From NCBI GenBank assembly GCA_020850615.1, contig JADZEI010000038.1, positions 177,456-241,455 of the forward strand: DNA of 64,000 nucleotides. The letters are read 5' to 3'. Positions 52,051-60,358 of this stretch are shown here, in pieces (the stretch's first letter is position 1; each line of letters opens with the position of its first letter). The notes beneath the pieces are model-generated. The model was not told the origin of the DNA and did not search any database. It worked only from the letters and a program-made list of their open reading frames with translations. The translations under genes and the position numbers were made by a program. Source of the stretch: Dehalococcoidia bacterium. GTDB lineage: Bacteria > Chloroflexota > Dehalococcoidia > Tepidiformales > Tepidiformaceae.

Positions 52051-52742
52051 GCCCGGACCGCCGTGATGGACTGCGCCGCGCCCATCGCGTGCCGCCGCTT
52101 GCGGATGTCGCGGAAGCCGGCGTCGCGGAGCATGCGCGCGAGCTCGTGCTTGTCCGGCAGGTAGACGGCCGATTGTGGCAGGTAGCGGTAGGCCGAGCGG
52201 TCGGAGAGGATGCCGCCCACGAACGGCACGACGCGGTCGAAGTAGACGTGATGGCCGAGGCGGACGACGCCGCGGTCGGGCCGGTCCACTTCGAGCAGGC
52301 CGATGCGGCCACCGGGCGCGAGAACACGGGCGAGCTCGGCGAATACCGGCGGCAAGGCGACGAAGTTCCGGAGAGCGAAGCCCGACACTGCGACGGTGAT
52401 GCTGCCATCGCGCAGGGGCAGCCGCAGCGCGTCGGCCTGGACCAGCTCGACCGCGCCGAGGTCGCGCGCCCGGGCGCCGTGCAGCATCCCGCGCGCGAAA
52501 TCGAGCCCGATGACGTGCCGGGTGTGTTCCCGCGCGATCTCGGCGAAGTCGCCGGTGCCGCAGGCCAGGTCGAGGACGCGGTCTTCGTCGTCGATCCCGA
52601 GCCGCTCGACCAGGGACCGCCGCCAGCGCTGGTCCATGCGGCCGGTCATGATGCGGTTCATGCGGTCGTAGCGCGGGGCAATGCGGTCGAACATCCGCTG
52701 GACGGCGGCGGCCTTCTCTTCGGGTGCGGGCAGGGCGGTCAT
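52047..52742 (-). CDS. menG: Demethylmenaquinone methyltransferase (UbiE/MenG)
   Basis: A 231-residue SAM-dependent methyltransferase; ATG 52742 is used, with another ATG 18 bases upstream. UbiE signatures: VQRMFDRIAPRYDRMNRIM near the N terminus, SAM motif LDLACGTGDFAEIA (residues about 58-71), and SGFALRNFVALP (about 118-129). It methylates demethylmenaquinone to menaquinone. It is translationally coupled to menA. The other men genes are not in the window. Confidence 0.94.
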   Translation of the reverse strand: MTALPAPEEKAAAVQRMFDRIAPRYDRMNRIMTGRMDQRWRRSLVERLGIDDEDRVLDLACGTGDFAEIAREHTRHVIGLDFARGMLHGARARDLGAVELVQADALRLPLRDGSITVAVSGFALRNFVALPPVFAELARVLAPGGRIGLLEVDRPDRGVVRLGHHVYFDRVVPFVGGILSDRSAYRYLPQSAVYLPDKHELARMLRDAGFRDIRKRRHAMGAAQSITAVRA

Positions 52743-52867
52743 CGCCGTGCAGTTTCGCACCGGCGAACCTTAGGCGGTGTAAGCCGGGCGGCGTGCGCTG
52801 GCGGCGTTGGCGTTTCGCTGCGCCGGGCGCTCTCGTAGAATCCGCGCACGCCAGGGGAGGGCGCGAA

Positions 52868-53725
52868 ATGGGAACGAACAGCAGGTCGGCCGGGGTCCGC
52901 GACATCTACGTGCAGGCGAACGGCCTGCGCCACCACCTCCTGGCGCGCGGCGCACCGGGGGCGCCGGTCGTGCTCATGGTGCACGGGCTTACGCAGCAGG
53001 CGCATGTGTTCGACGCCATCGCGGCGCGGCTGGCGGCGAAGTACCACGTCTACTGCCTCGATGTCCGCGGCCGGGGCGAAACCGAGTGGGGCGCGCCGGA
53101 CGGCTACCACGTCGACAACTACGTCGCCGACCTCGAAGCCGTGCGCGAGGCGCTCGGGCTGGAGCGGTTCTCGCTCGTGGGAACGTCGATGGGCGGGCTG
53201 ATTTCGATGCAGTACGCGCCGAAGTACCCCCAGCGCGTCGGGAAGGTCGTGCTGAACGACATCGGCCCCGAGATCGCGCCCGAGGGGCTGCAGCGCATCC
53301 TCCGGACGACCGGTTCGGCGCCGGAAGGGTTCCCGGACCTGAAGGCGGTCGTGAAGTACTACCGCGACGAGAACCCGGCGGTGCTCGCGCGGCGTTCGGA
53401 CGAAGAGGTGCTCGAATACGCGCGCTGGCACGTGCGCAAGAACGATATGGGCGTCTACGTCTGGAAGATGGACCCGGCCGTGCGCAAGCCGCCCGGGCCG
53501 CCGCCGGCGCCCGAAACAGCGCCCTGGGACGCCTTCCGCGCCATCAGCTGCCCGGTCCTCATCGTGCGCGGCGGGACGAGCGACATCCTCAGCGCCGAGG
53601 GTGTGGCGAAGATGCTCGAAGCGAAGCCCGGCGCGCGGCTGGTCGAAGTGCCGGGTGTCGGTCACGCGCCGAGCCTCGCCGAGCCGGAGGCGGTCAGCGC
53701 GCTCGAAACGTTCCTCGCGTCGTAG
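52868..53725 (+). CDS. Alpha/beta hydrolase
   Basis: A 285-residue hydrolase-fold enzyme, ATG 52868 after GGGAGGG. Oxyanion region VLMVHGLTQQ (residues about 36-45), nucleophile elbow LVGTSMGGLIS (Ser about 110), acid in VRGGTSDILS and His in VPGVGHAPSL. The lid region (about 140-215) is long. It diverges from the menaquinone genes. The substrate is unknown; it resembles general esterase or haloperoxidase-like hydrolases. It is not closely similar to the hydrolase at 3449-4360. Confidence 0.9.
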   Translation: MGTNSRSAGVRDIYVQANGLRHHLLARGAPGAPVVLMVHGLTQQAHVFDAIAARLAAKYHVYCLDVRGRGETEWGAPDGYHVDNYVADLEAVREALGLERFSLVGTSMGGLISMQYAPKYPQRVGKVVLNDIGPEIAPEGLQRILRTTGSAPEGFPDLKAVVKYYRDENPAVLARRSDEEVLEYARWHVRKNDMGVYVWKMDPAVRKPPGPPPAPETAPWDAFRAISCPVLIVRGGTSDILSAEGVAKMLEAKPGARLVEVPGVGHAPSLAEPEAVSALETFLAS

Positions 53726-53813
53726 GAGCGATGATCCACTGCCTACTACGTAGCTCGCGAAGCCACGTATACTGGCATCTCCGCTGGTGCTGACCGGGCG
53801 GACGGAGGTTTCT

Positions 53814-53924
53814 GTGAAGAAGTTTCTTGGCATTTTCGCCGTCCTCGGCGCGGTCGTCGCCGCCCTCATGTTCTGGCGCCGCCGGCAGGACGACGACGAA
53901 TTCCTCGATGAGGAACTGGACTAG
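53814..53924 (+). CDS. Tiny single-span membrane protein
   Basis: A 36-residue protein, GTG 53814 with GGAGGT at 53804-53809. It starts MKKFLGIFAVLGAVVAALMF (one transmembrane helix, residues about 4-20), then WRRRQ, then an acidic tail (DDDEFLDEELD). The positive-inside rule places the charged tail in the cytoplasm. Its stop TAG is followed at once by the probable CTG start of the next gene, so the two are likely translated together. TATACT at 53768-53773 may be the -10 box. Confidence 0.7.
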   Translation: MKKFLGIFAVLGAVVAALMFWRRRQDDDEFLDEELD

Positions 53925-55085
53925 CTGACAACCCCACCAGGCGCCGCAGCTGGCCGGCCCGTCATCACCGGGTACGGCGTCGTAACGTGCGCGGGTAGCG
54001 GCGCCGCGGCCGCGTGGGAGGCGCTCGCTGCGAAGATTCCCGCAGGGCGGCAGTGGTCGCCGGATGACGGCGAGCCGTTCTTCTGCGCGCCGGTGCCCGA
54101 CGAATACCGTCCGAACCCGGCGATCCCCCGCAACCTCACCCACTTCCTCGACCGCGGTTCCGTGATCGCGCTCGATGCGGCGCTGCAGGCGCTCGCGCAC
54201 GCCGGCGTTGGCGCCGGCGCGGGCGACGCGCGCCGCTTCGCGCTGGTCGACGGGCTGCCCTACCGGGCGCCGGGCCAGGCCGCGATCTTCGTGCCCTACG
54301 GGCATCTCGTGGCGCGTGCGCTCGGCGTGCGGGGCCCCGTGACCATCACCGCGGGGCACGAGGCGAGCGGCGCATCGGCCATCGTCGCGGCTGCGAACCT
54401 GGTCCGCGAGGGCGTGGCCGACGTCGTCATCGCCGGCGCGGCGCAGGGCCTCCAGCGCCCGTTGCTGGACCATCTCTACGCGCAGGGTTTCGCCACCCGC
54501 ACCGGCGCGCACCCGTTCGACGCGCGGCACGACGGCTTCGCCGCGGCCGAGGCTGCGGCCTACGTCGTCATCGAGTCGGAGCCACACGCGATGGCCCGCG
54601 GCGGTACGGCGCTGGCGCGGATCGCGGGCGCCGGCGCAGTGTTCGACCCCTCGGCCGAGCCGCTGGAGCTGAGCGGCGCCCCGGAGGCCGGGCGGGCGAT
54701 GCAGGCCGCCCTCGCCGACGCCGGGTACCTCCAGAACCAGGTCGACCTCGTCGTCTCCTGCGCCGACGGGCGGCCGGCGAGCGATTTCGCCGAAGGGTAC
54801 GGGCTGCGCCGCACGTTCGGGCGCCATGCCTACTTCGCGGGCGTCACGACGGTTGCCGGGGCACTGGGCTTCGCCCTGGCGGCGAGCGCGCCGCTCTCGG
54901 CTGCGATGGCGATCGAAGCGATGGCGCGGCAGCAGTCGTTCCCCATCGCGGGCTTCGAGACCGCGGAGCAGGACCTGGAGCTGGCCTACGCCGCCGAAAC
55001 GAAAGAAGAGACGGTTGGCACGGTGCTCGTGACGTCGCTCGGCGCCGGCGGGACGAACGTGGCGCTGGTGCTGGAGCGCTGCTGA
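53925..55085 (+). CDS. Degenerate beta-ketoacyl synthase-fold protein, probable CTG start
   Basis: A 386-residue thiolase-fold protein. The frame is open from the base after the preceding TAG, and conserved N-terminal sequence (GRPVITGYGVVTCAGSGAAAAWEAL) lies upstream of the first GTG at 54093, so the CTG at 53925 is the likely start, with GAGGA upstream. The fold is KAS-like, but the Cys nucleophile region reads ITAGHEASGASAI (no Cys), the first His region reads SCADGRPASD and the second ATTVAGALGFALA-like (no His). All three catalytic residues thus appear to be lost. It may be a chain-length-factor-type or structural partner. The gene follows the tiny membrane protein. Confidence 0.8.
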   Translation: MTTPPGAAAGRPVITGYGVVTCAGSGAAAAWEALAAKIPAGRQWSPDDGEPFFCAPVPDEYRPNPAIPRNLTHFLDRGSVIALDAALQALAHAGVGAGAGDARRFALVDGLPYRAPGQAAIFVPYGHLVARALGVRGPVTITAGHEASGASAIVAAANLVREGVADVVIAGAAQGLQRPLLDHLYAQGFATRTGAHPFDARHDGFAAAEAAAYVVIESEPHAMARGGTALARIAGAGAVFDPSAEPLELSGAPEAGRAMQAALADAGYLQNQVDLVVSCADGRPASDFAEGYGLRRTFGRHAYFAGVTTVAGALGFALAASAPLSAAMAIEAMARQQSFPIAGFETAEQDLELAYAAETKEETVGTVLVTSLGAGGTNVALVLERC

Positions 55086-55134
55086 CCGCGGGTCCGGTGG
55101 CACACGCGGCGGCGCGCGGATAGAGTGCACCTCC

Positions 55135-55764
55135 ATGGAACCTCTTTTCGAGCGGCTCGCAGCGGGCCTCCGGCGCCTCGAACCCGATGGGAAGCTGACG
55201 CCCGAGCCGGCACTGCCGGAGACGCTCGACGGGCTGTCCGCGCTCCTCGTGCTGGACCTGGAGATGAGCGGGCCGAACGCGCAGGTGCACGAGGTGCTCG
55301 ATGTCGGTGGCGTCCGCGCGGACCTGCTCGACGGCCTCCCCGAGTTGGAGGCGTGGGGCGCGCGCGTCCGGCCAAAGCACATCGGCAACGCCATCCCCGG
55401 GGCGCTCAAGGTCGTGGGCTACACCTCGAAGGGCTGGCGCGACGCGATCGAGCTCGACACTGCCCTCGACCGGCTCTCCGAAGTCGGCCGCGATGCGGTG
55501 GTGACCGGCTGGGGCATCGGCCAGGACATGTCGTTCCTCGTCGAGTCGTACCGCCGCACCGGGCGGCCGTGGCCGTTCGCGCTGGTCGCGATCGACGTGC
55601 AACCGATCGCCCGGAAGCTGCTCAAAGGCACGGGCCACGTCGACCGCTTCAACCTGGGCCACGTCGCCGACCGCCTGGGCATCGGCCGGGACGGCGAACA
55701 CGGCGCGCTCGCCGACGCACTCGCCACGTACGACGTCCTGGTGAAGCTCATGGAGCGGACGTAG
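55135..55764 (+). CDS. DEDDh-type 3'-5' exonuclease (DnaQ-like fold)
   Basis: A 209-residue RNase H-fold protein. Exo I reads LLVLDLEMSGPN (Asp and Glu, residues about 39-50), Exo II is in GWGIGQDMSFL (Asp), and Exo III is HGALADALATYDVLVKLM with His and Asp (about 187-204). The DEDDh order and spacing fit the DnaQ/RNase T/oligoribonuclease group. Substrate DNA or RNA cannot be told. It is preceded by the KAS-like gene and followed by a small hypothetical gene. Confidence 0.82.
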   Translation: MEPLFERLAAGLRRLEPDGKLTPEPALPETLDGLSALLVLDLEMSGPNAQVHEVLDVGGVRADLLDGLPELEAWGARVRPKHIGNAIPGALKVVGYTSKGWRDAIELDTALDRLSEVGRDAVVTGWGIGQDMSFLVESYRRTGRPWPFALVAIDVQPIARKLLKGTGHVDRFNLGHVADRLGIGRDGEHGALADALATYDVLVKLMERT

Positions 55765-55794
55765 GCTTCCGCCCTACCGCCGCGAGGTCCATCC

Positions 55795-56046
55795 ATGGAC
55801 GACGAACGCTACCCAAGTGTCGCGACGATGGTGCAGGCCTACCTCCGTGGGCGCGTCACGCTCCAGGCGCTTCACCTCGAACTGCTGAGCGTCACCAGCG
55901 CGCAGGACCCGTTCGGGTCGGGTCCGGAGTACGACCTCGCTGGCGCTGCCGCCCTCCTGTTGGCCGAGTTCAGCAGCGGGCATCGCACGGAGGCGGAGCT
56001 CCGCCAATCCCTGGCCACCGCAGTCGCGACAATGCCGGCCGCCTGA
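55795..56046 (+). CDS. Hypothetical small helical protein
   Basis: An 83-residue protein with predicted helices throughout (VATMVQAYLRGRVTLQALHLEL; LAGAAALLLAEFSSG; ELRQSLATAVATM). No known motif is seen. It starts 30 bases after the exonuclease stop, and no strong ribosome binding site is obvious (AGGT at 55787). Confidence 0.55.
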   Translation: MDDERYPSVATMVQAYLRGRVTLQALHLELLSVTSAQDPFGSGPEYDLAGAAALLLAEFSSGHRTEAELRQSLATAVATMPAA

Positions 56047-56072
56047 GCGTTCGCGCGGGCCCCCGGCGGCCC

Positions 56073-56101
56073 TTGACAGCGCTTAGCGTAAACCTAACGA
56101 T
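56073..56101 (+). promoter_or_regulatory. Predicted promoter of the riboflavin operon
   Basis: Perfect TTGACA at 56073-56078, 17 bases, then AACGAT (56096-56101), just upstream of the FMN riboswitch. This places the transcription start at the beginning of the aptamer. Confidence 0.6.
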
Positions 56102-56110
56102 ATCGCCAGA

Positions 56111-56225
56111 TGTTCTCGGGGCGGGGTGTAATTCCCCACCGGCGGTAGAGCCCGCGACTCCGCTTCGGCGGACTGATCCGGTGAGATTCCGGGGCCGACG
56201 GTCATAGTCCGGATGGGAGAGGACA
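56111..56225 (+). ncRNA. FMN riboswitch (RFN element)
   Basis: All conserved RFN blocks are present in order: CGGGGCGGGGTG..AATTCCCCACCGGCGGTA, AGCCCGCGA, then GATCCGGTGAGATTCCGGGGCCGACGGT and ATAGTCCGGATGGGAGAGGA (each shortened here). The aptamer binds FMN and shuts down riboflavin genes when FMN is sufficient. The ribE start lies 154 bases downstream. No intrinsic terminator with a T-run follows; instead the ribE Shine-Dalgarno lies in a hairpin (56358-56374), so translational control is likely. Confidence 0.97.
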
Positions 56226-56357
56226 TGCCGGGTGGCTGCGCCAGCAGCTGCTGTGCGTGCGTGCACGCATGGGTTTCGGCACCCTTCTTCCGCACCCAAC
56301 TCGATGAGAACGAGAGGGTAGCGTGGTATCGCAGTCTGTTGGTCCGTCGCCGGCACG

Positions 56358-56374
56358 GCGCCCCATGGAGGCGC
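56358..56374 (+). promoter_or_regulatory. Shine-Dalgarno hairpin of ribE (riboswitch expression platform)
   Basis: GCGCC (56358-56362) can pair with GGCGC (56370-56374) around CCATGGA, hiding part of the GGAGG ribosome binding site (56367-56371) eight bases before the ATG at 56379. This fits an FMN-dependent off switch acting on translation. Confidence 0.5.
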
Positions 56375-56378
56375 GCTG

Positions 56379-56975
56379 ATGTTCACCGGCATCATCGAAG
56401 AGGTCGGCACCGTCACCGAAGCCGGCCCGGGCACGCTCTGGATCAGGGCGCCGAAGATCCTCACCGACGCCAACCTCGGGGATTCGATCGCCATCAACGG
56501 CGTCGACCTCACCGTGGCCGTCATCGAAGGCGACCGGTTCTTCGCGAACCTGATGCCCGAGACCTACCGCCGCTCGAACCTGGGCGAGCTCACAGCCGGC
56601 GACCTGGTCAACCTGGAGCGGAGCTGCCGCCCGACCGACCGGCTCAGCGGGCACATCGTCCGCGGCGTGGTCGAGGGCGTGGGCCAGCTCCATTCGCTCA
56701 CCCCCGAAGGCGACGCGATCATCGCACGGTTCATCGCCCCGCCGGAGCTGCTGAAGTGCATGGTGGTCAAGGGGCCGATCTGCATCGACGGCATCAGCCT
56801 CACCATCACCGCGAAGGACGACGAGAGCTTCTCGGTGTCGCTCGTGCAGTACACCCAGGAGCACACGAACCTCATCGCGCGCAAGCCGGGCGACAACATC
56901 AACCTCGAAACCGACATCCTCGCCCGCTACGTGCAGCAGTTCGTCGGCGACATCCTGCAGTCGAAGGGGGCGTGA
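56379..56975 (+). CDS. ribE: Riboflavin synthase alpha subunit
   Basis: A 198-residue protein with the two lumazine-binding repeats of riboflavin synthase: MFTGIIEEVGTV with DSIAINGVDLTV in the first (residues 1-90), and GHIVRGVVEGVG with GPICIDGISLTI in the second (about 95-185). It dismutates two 6,7-dimethyl-8-ribityllumazine molecules into riboflavin and a pyrimidine. It is the first gene behind the FMN riboswitch, and ribBA starts one base after its stop. Confidence 0.97.
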   Translation: MFTGIIEEVGTVTEAGPGTLWIRAPKILTDANLGDSIAINGVDLTVAVIEGDRFFANLMPETYRRSNLGELTAGDLVNLERSCRPTDRLSGHIVRGVVEGVGQLHSLTPEGDAIIARFIAPPELLKCMVVKGPICIDGISLTITAKDDESFSVSLVQYTQEHTNLIARKPGDNINLETDILARYVQQFVGDILQSKGA

Positions 56976-56976
56976 G

Positions 56977-58215
56977 ATGACCGAACGTGACCCCGTGATG
57001 GCGACCGTGCCGGAGGCGATCGAAGAGTACCGGCGCGGCAAGTTCGTCATCATCACCGACGACGAGGGGCGCGAGAACGAGGGCGACCTCTGCATCGCGG
57101 CCCAGTTCTGCACGCCCGAGACGATCAACTTCATGGCCAAGTACGGCCGCGGCCTGATCTGCACCTCGATCACCGAGGAGCGGGTCGAGCAGCTCAAGCT
57201 GCCGATGATGGTCGAAGGCAACACCTCGCACTTCGGGACCCCGTTCACGGTCTCGGTCGAAGCGCGGACCGGCGTCTCGACCGGCATCTCCGCCGCCGAC
57301 CGGGCCCGGACGGTCCAGGTGCTCATCGACCCGCAGGCGCGGCCCGACGACCTCGTGACGCCCGGGCACATGTTCCCGCTGCGTGCGCGGAATGGCGGCA
57401 CGCTGGTGCGGGCGGGCCAAACCGAAGCCAGCGTCGACCTCGCGCGGATGGCCGGCCTCTACCCCGGCGCGGTGATCTGCGAGATCATGAAGGGCGACGG
57501 CGAAATGGCCCGCATGCCGGACCTGGTGCGGTTCGCCCGACGCCACGGGCTGCGCATCCTCACCACGAACGACCTGATCAAGTACCGCCTGCGCACCGAG
57601 CGGCTGGTGAAACGCATCGCCGAAACCAAGCTCCCGACGCCCTTCGGCGAGATGATGATCCTCGCCTACCACGCCGAGCACGACCCCTCGGAGCACGTCG
57701 CCGTCGTGAAGGGCCCGATCGACCCCGACCAGCCCGTCCTCGTGCGCGTCCACGACCAGTGCGTCACCGGCGACGTCTTCGATTCGCTGCGCTGTGACTG
57801 CGGCGAGCAGAAGGACCGGGCGATGCGCATGATCGGCGAGCAGGGCGGCGTCTTCCTGTACATGCGCCAGGAGGGCCGCGGCATCGGCCTGCACAACAAG
57901 CTCCGGGCCTACGAGCTGCAGGACCGTGGCCTCGATACCGTCGACGCGAACCTCGCGCTCGGGTTCCCGGCCGACCGGCGCGATTACGGCGTCGGGATGC
58001 AGATCCTCGTCGACCTCGGCGTGCGGAAGATGCGGCTGATCACGAACAACCCGGAGAAGCGCGCGGGTCTGGAGGCGTACGGCCTCGAAGTGGTGGAGCG
58101 CGTGCCGATCGAGACGGAGCCGAACCCGCACAACATCCGTTACCTCGAGACGAAGCGGCGCCGTATGGGCCACCTCCTGGACGGGCTCGAGCCGCTCGCG
58201 GGCGCGGGCAAGTGA
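56977..58215 (+). CDS. ribBA: Bifunctional DHBP synthase / GTP cyclohydrolase II
   Basis: A 412-residue fusion. The RibB half (residues about 8-205) has DDEGRENEGDLCIAAQ for metal and phosphate binding and RAGQTEASVDLARMAGL. The RibA half (about 210-405) has the zinc site CVTGDVFDSLRCDCGEQ (three Cys) and QEGRGIGLHNKLRAYELQD. It supplies both precursors of the lumazine: 3,4-dihydroxy-2-butanone 4-phosphate from ribulose 5-phosphate and the pyrimidine from GTP. It sits between ribE and ribH. Confidence 0.97.
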   Translation: MTERDPVMATVPEAIEEYRRGKFVIITDDEGRENEGDLCIAAQFCTPETINFMAKYGRGLICTSITEERVEQLKLPMMVEGNTSHFGTPFTVSVEARTGVSTGISAADRARTVQVLIDPQARPDDLVTPGHMFPLRARNGGTLVRAGQTEASVDLARMAGLYPGAVICEIMKGDGEMARMPDLVRFARRHGLRILTTNDLIKYRLRTERLVKRIAETKLPTPFGEMMILAYHAEHDPSEHVAVVKGPIDPDQPVLVRVHDQCVTGDVFDSLRCDCGEQKDRAMRMIGEQGGVFLYMRQEGRGIGLHNKLRAYELQDRGLDTVDANLALGFPADRRDYGVGMQILVDLGVRKMRLITNNPEKRAGLEAYGLEVVERVPIETEPNPHNIRYLETKRRRMGHLLDGLEPLAGAGK

Positions 58216-58227
58216 GGGGGCCAGCCG

Positions 58228-58698
58228 ATGCCTGAGCTCGTTGGCTCCACGGACGGCGCCGGCCTGCGCATGTGCGTGGTCGTCGCCACCTGGAACAGCT
58301 TCATCACCAACAAGCTCCTGGAGGGCGCCGTGAGCGCCTTCCGGGAGTGCGGCGTGGCGGAGGACGACGTCACCGTCGCGCGTGTGCCCGGCGCGTTCGA
58401 AGTCCCGACGGCGGCACGATGGGCGGCCGAAAGCGGCCGGTTCGACGCTGTGGTTTGCCTCGGCGCGGTCATCCGCGGCGAGACGGCGCACTTCGAGTAC
58501 GTCTCTGGCGGCGCCACCTACGGCATCCTCAACACCTCGCAGGCCACGGGTGTGCCGGTCATATTCGGCGTGCTCACGGTCGACTCGGTGGAGCAGGCGC
58601 TCGCCCGCACCGGCGGGAAGGACGGCCACAAGGGCGACGAAGCCGCCCGCGCGGCCATCGAGATGGCGAATCTCCGGAAGCTGCTCTCCCGTGGCTGA
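58228..58698 (+). CDS. ribH: 6,7-dimethyl-8-ribityllumazine synthase
   Basis: A 156-residue lumazine synthase. WNSFITNKLLEGAV (residues about 19-32), VPGAFEVP (about 53-60) and LGAVIRGETAHFEYVSGGATYGI (read as GAVIRGETAHFEYV, with the catalytic His) are present, followed by PVIFGVLTVDS. It condenses the pyrimidine with 3,4-dihydroxy-2-butanone 4-phosphate. No ribD (deaminase/reductase) is in the operon. The next gene overlaps its stop by eight bases. Confidence 0.97.
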   Translation: MPELVGSTDGAGLRMCVVVATWNSFITNKLLEGAVSAFRECGVAEDDVTVARVPGAFEVPTAARWAAESGRFDAVVCLGAVIRGETAHFEYVSGGATYGILNTSQATGVPVIFGVLTVDSVEQALARTGGKDGHKGDEAARAAIEMANLRKLLSRG

Positions 58699-59098
58699 GG
58701 TCCTCCCGCTCGATGGCCCGCTCGAGGAGCTCGTCGCGGCGATCGTGCAGCTCACCGGGTCGGGCGGCGCCGGGGGCGAGGTCGCGGTCACGGGCGCGAA
58801 CTGGGAAGCGGTGTTCGACATCGAGGACGACACGTTCTTCTTCGACCTCGTCCCACTCGCCGAGGACATCTACACCGGCCTGGATGACTACCAACGCGCG
58901 GCGATCTTCGCGCTCGGGTTCGACCCCGTGGAGGAGCCCGGCGAGCTACCGCTCCTCCGCCAGGAGTACGAATTCGAGCCGGGCGACGACTGGGAGGAGG
59001 AAGCGATCCGCCAGCTCGGGCTGCTCGCGCTCGGCCTCCTCCGCGACACGCTCAGGGCCAGCGGTCTCGATGCGCTCACCATCCGGCGAGCGACATAA
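58691..59098 (+). CDS. Hypothetical acidic protein at the end of the riboflavin operon
   Basis: A 135-residue protein with GTG start overlapping the ribH stop, so it belongs to the operon. It is strongly acidic (EDDTFFFDLVPLAEDIYTGL and then EPGDDWEEEAIRQLG, read separately) and probably mainly helical. It is not a recognisable riboflavin enzyme and cannot replace RibD by any motif I see. Its coupling to ribH suggests a conserved but unnamed role, perhaps a regulatory or flavin-handling one. Confidence 0.65.
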   Translation: MAEVLPLDGPLEELVAAIVQLTGSGGAGGEVAVTGANWEAVFDIEDDTFFFDLVPLAEDIYTGLDDYQRAAIFALGFDPVEEPGELPLLRQEYEFEPGDDWEEEAIRQLGLLALGLLRDTLRASGLDALTIRRAT

Positions 59099-60358
59099 TC
59101 AGAACGGGCAGATGTCCGGCGCGGTCAGGCGAGGGTTCGCGGGGCCGTAGTCGAACACCTGCGCGATGTACGCCGGCGCCGGGTCGGTCGTGAGGTAGCG
59201 GGTGGCCTCGATGCAGCCGCCCCGCAGGTCGCCGCGGTCAAGCAGCCCGCGGCGGAAAGCCTGCGCTGCGTTCTGGAAGAGCGGCTCCTTGCCCTGCACG
59301 ATCGCGGCGTCGATGGCACGCGTTGCATCGTTGCCGCGCGCTGTTTCCGCGATGGCGACGCGGAGCAGCACGTAGCCCACGAGCTGTTCGCGCGCGGAGC
59401 GGCGCCCCGCCGGCGGCGGCCCCTCCGTCTCGGTCCGCCAGTCGCGCAGGGTGGGCGAGGCGATGGCCGCCTGGTAGGCCGCGATCGCATCATCGTAGCG
59501 CCCCAGGGCGAAGAGCCGGTCCGCGTCCTGGATTGCGTGGACCAGGAACACGGTCTCCTCGGCTTCGCGTGACGCCTCGACGAAGCCGTCGGCCTCGAGC
59601 GTGTAGGTCACGGTGAGGGCACGGCTCGGCCCGGAGCTCTCGGGCAGCTTCGCCGTGTGGACCGTGAGCGTCGCGGCTGCGCCGGTTCCGGTTAGCGTGG
59701 CCGCATCGACGTTGTCGAGCCCGCCGTCGCGGGGGCCGAGATTGCGCCAGGCGCTGCCGTCCCACGCCTGGACGGCGACCTCGCTGGTGCAGGTGGCGGC
59801 GGTGCACAGCGTGCTGAGATAGACGAGCTCCGCGCGCCCGTCGCCGGTGATGTCGGCGGCCTGGAAGAGGCCGCGTCCCAGGGCGCTCGCATCGACCGCA
59901 CCGGCCGACCCGAGACGTTCGAGCACGCAGTTCGCGGTCGTGCGGCAGACGAGCACGCTCGCCGGGAAGCCGAGACGCCCGGGTTCGTCGAGGGGCACGA
60001 GGTAGGCGGTGTCGGGCCGGGCGTCGGCATCGAGCTGCGCGGTGACGCAGGAGAGCCCCCAGCGTGCGACCGCGAGCTCCGGGCAGGCGCCGGTGCCGCC
60101 GATGAGCCCCGCGAGCCGTTCGGTGGCCTCCTGGGCCGTTGCCGGGCGGGCACCGACCGGGTCGGGTGTCGCGGTCGGGGTGGCGGTCGGCGGCGCGGTG
60201 GGCGCGCCCGTGGGGCTCGCGGGGACAGCGCTGGGCGACCCGGTGCCGCGCGCCTCGCTGCTCCCGCCACCACCGCAACCGGCGACGGCCGCCCCCAGCA
60301 CGAGCGCTGCGGCGGCAAGCCCTACGGCTGTTTGGCGAGATAGTCTTCTGCGACCCAT
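59099..60358 (-). CDS. Secreted lipoprotein with TPR-like end
   Basis: A 419-residue lipoprotein, ATG 60358 after AGGGAG. The signal peptide ends in a lipobox (LGAAVAGC), then a Gly/Ser/Thr/Pro linker with TPTATP units. The middle region (about 90-260) has repeated strand-loop units with LDADARPDTAYLV and ITGDGRAELVYLS, resembling FG-GAP/VCBS-like calcium-binding repeats. The C-terminal region (about 270-410) contains TPR-like helices (ADRLFALGRYDDAIAAYQAAI). It overlaps the upstream SH3-protein gene by 37 bases and is probably co-translated with it. Envelope protein of unknown role. Confidence 0.82.
   Translation of the reverse strand: MGRRRLSRQTAVGLAAAALVLGAAVAGCGGGGSSEARGTGSPSAVPASPTGAPTAPPTATPTATPDPVGARPATAQEATERLAGLIGGTGACPELAVARWGLSCVTAQLDADARPDTAYLVPLDEPGRLGFPASVLVCRTTANCVLERLGSAGAVDASALGRGLFQAADITGDGRAELVYLSTLCTAATCTSEVAVQAWDGSAWRNLGPRDGGLDNVDAATLTGTGAAATLTVHTAKLPESSGPSRALTVTYTLEADGFVEASREAEETVFLVHAIQDADRLFALGRYDDAIAAYQAAIASPTLRDWRTETEGPPPAGRRSAREQLVGYVLLRVAIAETARGNDATRAIDAAIVQGKEPLFQNAAQAFRRGLLDRGDLRGGCIEATRYLTTDPAPAYIAQVFDYGPANPRLTAPDICPF

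Noticed and set aside
56246..56257. CAGCAGCTGCTG palindrome in the rib leader as a copy of the CTGCT operator
   Set aside because: The arms are in the reverse order and without the 2-base centre; it lies in the expression platform of the riboswitch.
56213..56980. Open frame running from the riboswitch across ribE
   Set aside because: It lies in another frame of ribE and begins inside the RFN element; the translation is Arg-rich and meaningless.
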